Positions 23,504 through 34,347 of a DNA stretch of 64,000 nucleotides are shown here, in pieces (positions within the stretch are counted from its first letter, which is position 1; each line of letters starts with the position of its first letter). The DNA lies in NCBI GenBank assembly GCA_001510575.1, contig LNGK01000003.1:3301732-3365731 (forward strand), read 5' to 3'. The position numbers were made by a program, and so were the translations under genes. The notes under the pieces are model-generated. The model did not search any database, had not been told where the DNA came from, and saw only the letters and a program-made list of their open reading frames with translations. This DNA is from Knoxdaviesia capensis (taxonomy: Eukaryota > Ascomycota > Sordariomycetes > Microascales > Gondwanamycetaceae).

Positions 23504-25008
23504 ATGGATGCCATTACTCCAATTGCGGGCCTTTTCCGGTCATCTCCGCCCTTCGATTTCTTCCGAATCCCTCCTAAGCCTCTCCCCTACACCATTCCTC
23601 CTCCTCCGGCCGGCTCGGGTCCGAATGCCCCGCCCTTCACCATCCCCGACAACATTTACATGGCCGCTTTGGACCCCCGAATCCCCATCACCATTTCCGC
23701 TGTCTACGCCATTACCGCCAAGGCTCTAAATGCCTACAACAAGACCAATGGCAACAAGCCTTGGGCAATCACCAAGTCCCGCCTCTTCTTTTCCTTTGTT
23801 GTGCTGCACAATGTCTTTTTGGCGGTTTACTCGGCATGGACTTTCACCGGAATGATGAAGGGTATGGTTCGGAGTGTTGTAAATCCCCTGGGTCCTGCCG
23901 GCCTTGCCGGAACCGTCGACAGTTTCTGCAAGCTGAACGGAGACCCGGGCTTTGCCGGCGCCGCTATGTACGACGAGGATTCAAACCAATGGTTCACTCT
24001 TGCCAACGGCACCGCCAGCGGTGCCCCCACCCGCTACGCTCCCGGCAGAATATGGAACGAGGGCCTTGCGTTCTATGGCTGGATCTTCTACCTCAGCAAA
24101 TTTTATGAGGTTCTCGACACCTTCATCATCTTGGCCAAGGGCAAGAACAGCTCCACTCTGCAGACCTACCACCACTCTGGTGCCATGATGTGCGTCTGGG
24201 CCGGTATGCGTTACATGGCCGCTCCCATCTGGATGTTTGTTGTTGTCAACTCGTTCATCCACTCGCTCATGGTAAGTTCACCTTGTGTCCTCGTCAACAT
24301 CACTTGGCCTTGTCACACCAAGCAACCTGATCTAACCTAAACCTTTTGTTTTCTTTTTTCCTCGTCTCCCCCCTCTAGTACACCTATTATGCCATCACTG
24401 CCTTCGGAATCCGGGTTCCCACTGTCATCAAGCGAACCTTGACTTCCATGCAGATTACCCAGTTTGTCGGTGGTGCTACCTACGCCATGCTGCATTCTTT
24501 CATCTCATACAACATTCCCATGACCATCACCGTTCCGTCTGCGTCGTCAAACGCCATGCCCACCATGTCAGTTTCCGAGTATGGCGCCAACTCTCACGCA
24601 GCCTCTGGCTCCGCTAAGAACGTGGCCTACGACTCGGTTGTCAGCGCCTTTGACGCTGCCAACTCGCTGGCTACCTATGGATCAGGCGCCTCGGTCGAGA
24701 CCAAGAATGTGCTGGTCTCTCAGAACTGCATCACCACCAGTGGAGCCACCTTCGCCATCTGGCTTAATATCCTCTATCTGGCCCCTCTCACCTACCTTTT
24801 CACCAGCTTCTTCATCACCAGCTACATCACCCGTAGCAACCAGCCCTCGCAGGCCAAGAAGCCGCTTAACAATGTTCAGCTGGCTGAAAAGGCAGGTTGG
24901 GATGCTGCGAAGAGTGTCAGTCAAGAAGTGTTCGGCGATAGTTCTCCCTCGACCCCCGGGGAGTCTGGAGCCTCGCGGGCCCATGGATCCTCTTCTCGGA
25001 GACGGTAA
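23504..25008 (+). CDS. ELO family fatty-acid elongase (3-ketoacyl-CoA synthase)
   Basis: It condenses malonyl-CoA with a fatty acyl-CoA, the first step of fatty-acid elongation in the ER membrane. Exons are 23504-24271 and 24379-25008, with a GTAAGT donor and a CTCTAG acceptor, giving 465 aa. The ELO signature is clear: KFYEVLDTFI at residues 199-208, then LQTYHH at 219-224 (the QxxHH form of the histidine box), and NSFIHSLMYTYY across the splice junction at 249-260. Several hydrophobic membrane segments are visible (about 93-113, 188-208, 240-256, plus C-terminal ones). There is a roughly 70-residue insert between the first segments, and the C-terminus is Ser/Arg-rich and hydrophilic, as in other filamentous fungal ELOs. 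The protein is longer than yeast Elo1-3 (310-347 aa). QxxHH instead of HxxHH is associated in other organisms with polyunsaturated or branched substrates; the substrate here is unknown. Confidence 0.93.
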
Positions 25009-27535
25009 ACGTGCACGTGTCTCAAGGAACGCTGTTCCAGCCTTCCCGCATTGGGATATCCCATCTCCCGTGCCACTCCGACATTGACACGTCGGTCCAT
25101 TTCGGCGTTTCCCTAGAATCCAGTCAATTATGAATCCGCTGTTTTCTGTCTCTTCAAATCACATCTCTTTGTCATTTCTTTTCTTTCTCATCCATCGCCT
25201 CCATGAATTCCAGGGACAATTCCCATCCCCCAGCTTGGTCGACATTGCGTGTCCCGGATGGTCTTAGAATGAATGACATGGTGCAAAACGGGCCCGGCGT
25301 TATGTTTTCAGGTTTCCTATTTTTTGTTCTTGTTTTTGTTTTTATTGTTTGGGTTGGTAGGGCATGACGTTTTCGGGCATTCTTAGATTTTATATCATTA
25401 AAATTAGTATTCCGCTATCAAATTTTCTCTTTCACTTGAAGGATCTCCCTATGCGTAGCAAGCATTTTCGTCCGTCTGTGAACAGCTGCAAATGTCCAAT
25501 CAGGAACAGATGATAGTCACTTAGCCGCACAGACTGGCTGACAAGTCACGGCTGGCAATGGAAGAGCATCATATGAATAGTAAAATAGGTCTCATTTCTA
25601 TTGAGTGGCAACTTGGCAGATCGAAGAAGCCCTTGCGAGGAAGGCCAGTAAAATCAAACTCAAACCACCCACAACTTGAAGCCCTCTCTCTCTCTATATA
25701 CATAAATAAATACCAAGCAATATCATTATGATATACGTGTAACTCTGTAATCCGAAGCAAAGCACTGAAAACCGGGTCGAGGCCCAGCAGAGAGTGAAAA
25801 GAGATAAGAAAAAAGGACACGCATGTAACGGAAGAAACAAATAACGCACGAGAAGCAAATGAAGCAGATGAAGAAAGCAGACATTAAAAGGTGCATTGTG
25901 AGAAAAAAACGATGTGGAGGGAGGAGGGGGGGTTGAAGCCCGATTCCCTGGCACAACGAACAAGAGAGAAAAAGAGAACAGATGATCGCCGAACACGGGG
26001 GTATAGAAAGCCCAAAAAAAATAAAAGTTTAACAATACCGGAAAGCAGAACAAAAGGCACGGAAGGAATAGAATAGAAAAGCAGGAAACGAAGCAAGACG
26101 GCCGTGAGAGGGAACACCGGGACCAAGGAAATCACAAACAGCACACCGGAAACATGTGAGAGGGGANNNNNNNNNNNNNNNNNNNNNNNNNNNNNNNNNN
26201 NNNNNNNNNNNNNNNNNNNNNNNNNNNNNNNNNCTATGAGGGTTGGGGAAGGATGCTTGGAATCAAGCCATCGTGAGAATGCGGATGTGAAAGAGAAGAG
26301 AGAGAGATAGATAAAAAAGGGGGGGAGGAGGAGGACTCCGGAACGGTCGAGAATAGGAAGTTGAGAAGAGTTCGTCCTGTCAAGGAATCGGTGAAGAGAG
26401 AAAAAGAACGAGAGAATGCGAGAATGTCAGGATCAAAGAGGAGAATGTGTCGCCTGCCGCCGGCCGGTTTGGATGGAACCTGCGCAACAGGCGCGGATTG
26501 TTGAGGTTCACGAGTTCTTGCGGCGCGTGCAACCTCGAAAAAAAGGCGCTGCGGCACAGACAATGTTGCGGCTCTAGCGGCTCTAGGGATGTGATGTTCC
26601 TCATTTTCGCAAAGCCTCACCTCCCCAGCCCCCCACCAGAAAAGCATCGTCCAGGGGGACCTTTTCAGGGTCCACCAACGTAAGGCGCGGTGTCTGGGGG
26701 TTTGGCCTTCGTCCCTCTCTCACCGGGGTCTATGGTCGGTGTGCAAAAGGTGTAATCTCCCGCGACATGTCAGTGTTTTGTCATTTTTTAGGTTGTTTCT
26801 TTTTTGTGCTGGAGGCTCTTTTGTTCGTGCTTCTAGGCGGTAGTGGGGGCGATCACAAGGAGGATGAGGAGGGAGAGGAGTGGGTGAGTGAGGGCCCCCA
26901 TATCCCTGCTCGCCGTCATTTCCAAAAAAAAAAGGTCCAGAAAAGCACAAGCCCGCCAAAAAGAAGGGGAAACACGAAGTGAAAGAAGAGTGAAACCCGA
27001 GAACCTGGTCAGAACGAACAAAAGAGACAGGAGACCAGAGCCGTCAGAAGCCGCGCTGACATGTGCAAACGTCCAATCGAGCGAGGCGGTGGGTCGGTCA
27101 CACAAAGCACAATACCGCAGCGCCTTGTGTCCTGAATCTTCTTGTCATACGCCAGCCAGTAATGCCGGTTTGTTCTGCGTATGTGCGTTCGCTGGTGATG
27201 GACGTTTCGGGGGGTGGGCATTTGTGAGTGGCCGCGCGTGGTCCGGTGGCGAGAGGCGAATCCGGGCGCTAGCTATCTAGATGTGACGATAGCGAAGTGC
27301 CTTTAGAAGCAGGCACAGAAACTTAGCTTCGGACTGTATTGAGTCATGCGCTCTATGACGAGAGCGCCTCATTCGAAAGGGGGGTTGTAGTTCTCCGTGA
27401 GTAATGGTGTCCACCCTGTGTTCAGGAAGAGGAAACGCCCGGAAAAAAAGAAATACCGAGGAACAGTGCCAGCCGAGGACCCGTGAGACAGAAAAGAAAA
27501 ATGGGAGGGCAGTTGTATGGTCGGTCGTCAGTCCT
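25009..27535. other. Convergent intergenic region between elongase and FYVE genes
   Basis: Contains the 3' flanks of both genes, purine-rich stretches on the + strand and an assembly gap. No frame is supportable as a gene. Confidence 0.6.
26167..26233. other. Assembly gap (67 N)
   Basis: Run of 67 N in purine-rich intergenic DNA. The true length is unknown. Confidence 1.
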
Positions 27536-29001
27536 TTAGAATGTACTCCACGACCAATCCCGCGGAACACTGGCGGCCACATCCTGCTGCGAGCGCGGCT
27601 GCGTCGGCGTGCTGCCCGCAATCGGCGTGGCGCCGGGGATCGGGCTCCCGGGACTGGGCTGATCGCCGACAGCGCTGGCGCCGGCGTCGGACGACGTCGA
27701 GCTGGACTCGTGCGAGTTGTTGCGCGTCTTCCACGCCTGGAACTCGGTCGAACAGTGCAGGCACGCGCGCGACGGCGTGCCGCGCGGGTTGAAGTTGGCG
27801 TCCTGGTCCAGCGGCACCAGGTACGGCGAGTGGAAGTCGCAGAAGATGTTACCGCAGCGGCGGCAGTGGTGGCGGCGCACAAAGTAGTTGAAGTTGCGTT
27901 TGCACGTGGGCTCGTCGCAGACCGTGGACGAGGTATCGGGCTAAATGGGGGGGGTATCATTGTCAGTTTCCTGTTATACACAGCCAAACATGATAACCAG
28001 TGTGAAATCGGTGTTCTCTGATATTCGGAGTAGCAGCCAGGGAAAGTGGCGCAAGAGAAGCCGACTTCGGCCAGACTGTGCTAGCGAAGGCCAAACTCTC
28101 GAGGCAATATAAAGCAAGATATGCCAAGCCGGGGGGAGTTTGGGGGGGACATATATATGAAGCCGATAACACGATAACCCAAAAGGACTGTATAAAAGCC
28201 CTATTGGATTGAACCGGTCGGACAAGGCTTCCCGAAATCCCGGCTTAAAAAAGTGTATACGGGTGTACAAACACTCGCACACGCAATCGCTCAAGCCAGA
28301 GACAAACGGTATCTTGCTTCCAGAATGCAGGAATTCTCCGAGGGCGGCAGATAACACAAACTTACCTTCCAGTGGCTTCTTGTGGGAGGAGCAGTGACCT
28401 TGGGGAACACATTCAGATCCCACACGGTGGTGTCGTCGAACGAGTCCTGCTGGCAGGTGGGCGATTTGCGCTGCAAACGCTGCACGGCGCTGTTGGCAAA
28501 GTTGATGAAGCTGTTGCTGTACCGCCGCGAGCCGGTGCGGGTGAGCGACGACGCGCTGGAGTTCAGCACGCCATCATCCGAGGGCGGCGATCCGCGCGGC
28601 AGCTTCGACGGGAACTCGGTCGGCCGCAGCACCGCCGGCATGTACAGCGGGCGCAGCTGGCGGGTGTGGTAGGTCTTGGGCGACGCCGGCGGCACCGAGC
28701 CCGACTTGGACGCGCTGGTGCTCAGCGGCGACACCTGGTGGTACGACGGGTTCGCCAGCGACGACGAGGTTATCGCGGCCGCCGCGGCCGCGGCTATCGC
28801 GGTCGACGACGATGACTGCGAGACCGAGGTCGACGAGGCGGTGGTGGCTACTAACGGCCGCTGCTGCTGTTGCTGCTGCTGCTGGTGGTTGGACTGATAA
28901 GACTGCGAGCGCTGGTGCTGGTGGTGCAAGCCATGGTAGAAGGTTGAGTACTGTTGCTGCGACGGGTCGGGAAGCGTTGGCATTATGAGTTCGGTCGCCA
29001 T
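27536..29001 (-). CDS. FYVE-type zinc finger protein (346 aa)
   Basis: FYVE domains bind phosphatidylinositol 3-phosphate on endosomal membranes, so a role in endosome/vacuole traffic is likely. Exons are 29001-28366 and 27940-27536, joined in phase 0 (SHWK to PDTSST). Residues 1-212 are low-complexity (Gln, Ser, Ala and His tracts) with short Arg-rich and Leu-Pro patches. The FYVE domain spans about 213-280: C220, C225, the basic RRHHCRRCG motif at 234-242, C246, H249, then C272 and C275 after the PRGTPSRAC segment. The tail is Ser/Pro-rich and ends DWSWSTF, an ending I associate with one conserved family of filamentous fungal FYVE proteins. The usual WxxD motif before the first Cys pair is not evident, and the sixth ligand position is His, not Cys. 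The 425-nt intron is long for this locus. The partner and exact pathway cannot be read from sequence. Confidence 0.88.
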
Positions 29002-29620
29002 GGCTTCTGTGAGGGGGGAGAGGTGAAGAAAGCAGGTTTGGTGATGTTCGCAGGCCCTGGTTCACGCGATATCTCGTATCCCGATTCGATGTGATGCGAT
29101 AAGGGGTCCTGGTGGAGGGAAAGCGGCAGACTGGCGCGAGCAAGGGAAGAAAAAGGCCAAAAAGAGAATCAAGACACCTCGAGGGTTGTTGAAGAAAAAG
29201 GGCGCTGGGGAAATTCAAGGTCGACGAAAGTTGATCGCGGGAGGAAGTTCGCCGAATCTTATCGCATGCAGCGAGGAAATGGCGAGGATAAGAAAGCCGG
29301 CCGATAAAGAAAACAAGGGATGGACGGACGGAAATGGGAGAAAAACGAGGCAGGAGCGCGCAGGCGGAGGGAAATAAGAGTCCAGACGGAAGGAGGTGAT
29401 GTAAGCGGGTGTAAAGAGGAAAAGAGGAAGGCACGGGCGATAGGAAGTTGAAGCTGGAGAGAGAGATAATCATAGAATCACAGAAAAAAAGGAACGACAA
29501 CAGAGATACAAAAGAATCACCGTCACCAAATATCAGCGCAAGAATGAGATGAAAGAGAGGGAAGAAGAGGCAAAAAGAGGAAAGCAGGAGGCGAACACCG
29601 GACGGGCAGTGGGGGGGTGT
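29002..29620 (-). promoter_or_regulatory. Pyrimidine-rich leader/promoter of the FYVE gene
   Basis: On the minus strand the 600 nt before the start codon at 29001 are strongly CT-rich, matching the leaders of the genes at 9979, 23504 and 41760. No clear TATA box is seen close to the start. Confidence 0.5.
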
Positions 29621-30458
29621 GGGAGTAGTCGCATATCTTTCTGGGAGCCGATGGATAATGGGACAACGGCGGCGCGCCTCAGTGTTAGCAGCATGCATGG
29701 CCAGCCTCGGGAGATTTGTTTTTTAGTGGGAGAGGGTCTGCAGTGGAGGATTAGTGGAGGTTAGGGCGTTAAGTCCGTAAAACCAAATAAAGGCAGGGTG
29801 GGCGCGGCATCCGACAGGGAAAACAGCACAGCACAGCTTTGCTTGTGGTGGGAATGGCAGTGGGCGTTTTTGTTTTGGTGGTGTGCATGAAATGGGATGG
29901 CGGTCCCAGCCAACTAAACTCAGTCGGGGCCGCGAAACCGAAGAGAGGAGACGAGAGAGGGAATCAGGTATGGGTGGGAAGAGAGAGAGAGCTCCGATTT
30001 CTGGGGCTCCGGATTGGCTATAGATAGGGCACGGCATGCATGGGCGCATTGCTGGGGAAGGGCATGTGTCGACGGTGGGTGGATGTGTGACTTGGAGGGT
30101 CTCGCCTGCATAGCCTGTTGCATATGAAGCCCGACGATATATCGTGCATATATGGAAGTTGGACTCTCGAGGCCCGAGGTTCTCATGGTCTACGAGTGCA
30201 TGATACGTAGATACCGACTTGCATACCTAAGGACACTTGCCATTCACCATGATGGGAGAATGAAGCAAGAGACGACGGAACGCGACCAGCACACCACCGG
30301 CCACAACGGGAGATGCGATAGCAGGGGCCCCTGTGGAAATTGACAGGTTGGCGACAACAGCACAAACCCAACGAGAGCACATTGGACACCATCCCACCAC
30401 CAGAGCCTGAACAGCAACGCGGTGACGCTGGTAGAGGAGCCCCAGTCCCAACCCTGTA

Positions 30459-30485
30459 GAAGAGAGAGAGAGAGAGAGAGAGAGA
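30459..30485. repeat. (GA)n microsatellite
   Basis: About 13 GA units in gene-free DNA. Confidence 0.9.
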
Positions 30486-33400
30486 CGGAGAGCCCACAAG
30501 ATCCAGGGGACCATCAGACATAAAGTCATATCCCAGCACGCACTCGAAGCCTGTCTCCATCCTGTCTCCTCTCGCTCTCTTCCTCCTTCCTGAGTGCAAG
30601 CATCTTCGTCCCGCTATTATAGCGCTTATCGAGCACGCTCTTACTATTGTATCCCAGTGGACAGAAAGAGAAACTGTTTTTTTTTGGTCGGTACCGACGG
30701 TCCAGACCTTACAGGTCATATTTTGGCTCTGCTAGCGTCGTCTGGTGGGCATTCGCAGCGGGCGCGCATTGTGATATATTTCCTACAGCCTCTCTCTTCT
30801 CCGTCGCGTTGTGTCCCTTCCTCTCTCTCTCGATCGTGGAAACTCTTCCCCGGCGGTCCTGTTCAAATCTCGGTTGGCTGTTTCAGTAATTCCACCAGCG
30901 CACGTGGATGGCGCTGACAGTTGCGGTCTGGTACAGGTGCTTTACTAAGACGTGCCGGGCGATGGCCAGAAGCGGCGCCTCTCTCTCGCTCTCCCCTCTC
31001 TCCCCTCTCGTATATGTAATCTGGAATTGCCGGTGGCAGCCGCAGGTTCACCATGAACGGAGAGACGAAGAGAGAGTGAGAGAGAGCACAAGAGCAGAAC
31101 AGCACAAGCCAACAGACACGCAGAAATGTGACTGTTCACATTTCGTGGCTTACACCGGCATTCCCTGTCAAAAGGCAACCAGACCCCAGTTCAAGCTCAG
31201 ACAACCAACCCACCGCATCCTTTTTCTCTCTGGCGTGTTGGTTCTTATGTTGCTGTCACCATTTTTCATCGTTCTCTCTGTTCTCCAGCCCCTTGTCCCC
31301 CCCTGTGATCCATCGGTGTAGTACTCTCTTGCTCTCTCCACTTGAGGACGTGAGAAACGGGGCACCCAGGAAATGAAAAGTGTGCGAAAAGCGACGAGAG
31401 CAGAAGCGGAAAGAATGTGCCGCCGGTGTTCATAGCCCGGAGAAGTGGCTCTTCCTGGGGGTCCTCTCCACTATTGGTGCGAGAATAACCGTTGTCGCCC
31501 TCTCCCCTCTCCTTTCACGAAATCTCCACAACACAGCGTATGAGGGCCTGTTCCTTCTTTGTGCCAAAACACAGGACTAGATGGATCTGTCCCAGAAATA
31601 TAATCAATCCTCATATGATTTGCATGGGGCTGCTGCAAGGTCAGGAGAGCATCCTTCGTCTGTCTCCTTTCTCCCTGCATGTCTTTCTTGTTCGTATCGA
31701 TACAGGAAGTTATATCCATAGCTGAACCCGCAACTTCAGTGATGGATTTCATCGGCGTTTCGGTGCGATGGAGAATGCTGTATAGTACGGTGGTATTATA
31801 GGATTATAGGGGGGCCCTCTTTCAATAAGGTGAGGTGGAGCACGACGAATTCGTCGCCCGGGACCTAGAACCTCTGTTCGGAGGGGGCAAAGAACTGAAC
31901 ATCAGCATATGTTGAGCGTGGCGAAAATCGTGCCGCTGTTCCTCTCCAATCGCCATCAACTGTCTGGCTGGCTGGCTGTCTGTCTTCTTCGGCTTCTACG
32001 CCGAACGGTGTTATGGCCGACTTCCGGAACCACTTCGTTAATAGGCGCCCCCGTGGCCTTGTGTGCTGTTTTGCCTCACCTCGCCAGTATCGCCGAAACA
32101 GCATACGACACCACACACCGCACCACGCGACATCGGCATCGCCCTCCCGCACACGAAGAGACATTTCCGTGGACTAGTGCGCAGGAGACGAAATATGAAG
32201 AAGACAAGAACTTGTGTAGGCTAGGAAACTCGGGCAACAGGTCTCCTTCTAGCGAGACGTCCGTCAGCCAACGGCGGCGGTGGCACCGGCGGCGGCTCTG
32301 CTGCCAAAAACGAGGAGTTGGCCGATTCGTAAGTATCCAGCTAAATCTATCGCCGCAGACTAGGCCGGGGAGGGCGGAGGAACCTTTAACGAAGGTCGAA
32401 TTGCATGTACGTAATTCCGAAAGCCAGGGTGGAGGAGGCTCTCTTGCTTGGTCGCTCTATCTCCTCGGCCGTAGCGAAATCCAGAAATTTGGCATCGGCA
32501 AGTTGCTGCTTGGGTTCAAGAGCCGCCGCCGCGCCACGAACTAATTCCTCAGTAGGTAGAGTGCACTCTGTTTTTAACTCGTCCATTGACAGAATTTAGT
32601 GTGTCAACCCACCGTCAATAGGAACTTCGGGAGAAGGAAAAAGAAAGAAAAAAGGTTCCTTTAGCTCGGGGCAAGGAAGACTCCTGTTTGCCTTTTTCTA
32701 GAAGCCGGGTTTCCCCCGTTACCACCACCACCACAGCAGCACCTTTGTTCTCATCGCCGTCCGGAGTTCTAGGTCTTACGCCTGCCTGGCAAATTACAGT
32801 TGGCGTGATGTTAAGCCCCAGACGCAGAAAGGAAAAAATGACTAGAAAGTTGCACAGACGGGCCTTTAGGGGCGAGCGAACGCCCGAACGAATCAGTTCC
32901 CGCGGATTCGGCTTTGCTTCTGTCACCAGTATTACGCTACCCTTACAGAATGCTGTATTGGCGACTGTGTTTTATGACAGCCGGTAAAAGTCAACGACCA
33001 GAGAGGGAACAAGAAAAAAAAAAAAGAGAGAAAAAAAAGAGAAATGAGAAACGAGAACAAAAAGACAGGCCTGCGGAACCGGAGGGTCGCGGTGCCGATG
33101 TTCCCTGCTGGGGATTTTCAAGCTTCTCTGCTCGTTCTCTGTGATGCACATTGCGACTCTGCTTCACCCCGCGCAGTAGAGTGGAACTTCACACGTACTG
33201 TCGTTGTATTAACGGCGACTCTCGCGGATCCAGCAATTTCCATTGGGTCAAATCCCATTGGAAGACCGCCGGTGTCGGCGGCCTGGATGGTGGTTTCTGG
33301 TGCCGCTCAACGTCTCATTGTACAGTAGTATTTTTGCCCTCTGGTTAATTGTTCTTAGTCTTGTTCTTCGGGTCTGTTAATTTAATTTTCATTACCAGAT

Positions 33401-34301
33401 GCCAGATGGTAAGTTTGTATATTCCCGGGGACCATTCAATAGCGGTACAGGCCACTGCTTTTGACACTATTCCCAAATCCACCACCGGCTCCAAGTTCAG
33501 GAACCTCCGTAGCCCAATTAAAGCTAACCCGCTCTAACCCATTGGATGTTTTCCACCTTTTTTTCACTGTTTTCCCCTCGTCCCCATTTTCGATTTAGAG
33601 ACAAATGAATAATCTCCTTCGACGTGGCCAGTGTTAGTTTGTTGTTCCAAAGACTTACCCCTTGAGAGCTAAAAATGCGGGCAGTTGATCGGGTGCCTAT
33701 CCGGAAGCGGCCGGTAAGGGTTAGGGTCCAGCCGCGGGTATATGTTGTCGTTCGTGTTCCTTTTCGAGCATGTACCAGAGCCAAAAGCGCAACTCGGGCA
33801 ACATGGTGTGCCGTGCCACAGCACATCCTTAAGCGACCATGCACGAGCAGCGGTCCTTTAAGCGCCTGATCAGATTGATGTCTCATGCCTCTCACAACGT
33901 TATCTCTACACCGCCAAATGGGCCAAAACGCCTCGATAACAGTCCTGGGGAAATCTGAGCCACACATTCCAGAGGGGGCGGCCAGGCGTGTGTCTTATGC
34001 ATGCATTCGTACCACCGCCGCCGCCCCCGCCACAGATTGTCAAGATTGGCGGTCCCGTATAGGTCTTCCAGATCGGTATACAGCCCCCCCCATTCCAATG
34101 GTTAGTCCCTTATCAGTTGTTGCACAGTGACACAACAGGCACGTCCAAGGAAGGAAAAAAAAAAATACGCCGATCCAGACGGGGTATCTCTGAAACAGGC
34201 ATGTCCTCTGCTTTCCAGGCCATAGAACCCAGGCCGGAGCACATGTGATACAGACGCAGAAGTGATGTAAGACACGCACCGGCTGCGGGAGAGTGAGAGA
34301 G

Positions 34302-34304
<3 letters not shown>

Positions 34305-34346
<42 letters not shown>
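34305..34346. repeat. (AC)n microsatellite
   Basis: Twenty-one uninterrupted AC units, the longest CA repeat in the window. Confidence 0.95.

Positions 34347-34347
<1 letters not shown>

Noticed and set aside
14398..25008. Lipid-metabolism gene cluster (alcohol oxidase plus elongase)
   Set aside because: Two genes on opposite strands 6.5 kb apart with no other lipid genes between them do not make a cluster.
28574..29698. 374-aa minus-strand frame overlapping the FYVE gene start
   Set aside because: Runs through the CT-rich leader and then out of frame with the FYVE protein; Ser/Leu/Phe-rich leader translation, not a gene.
34305..34346. CRISPR or structured repeat array
   Set aside because: Plain CA microsatellite without spacers; genome is fungal.
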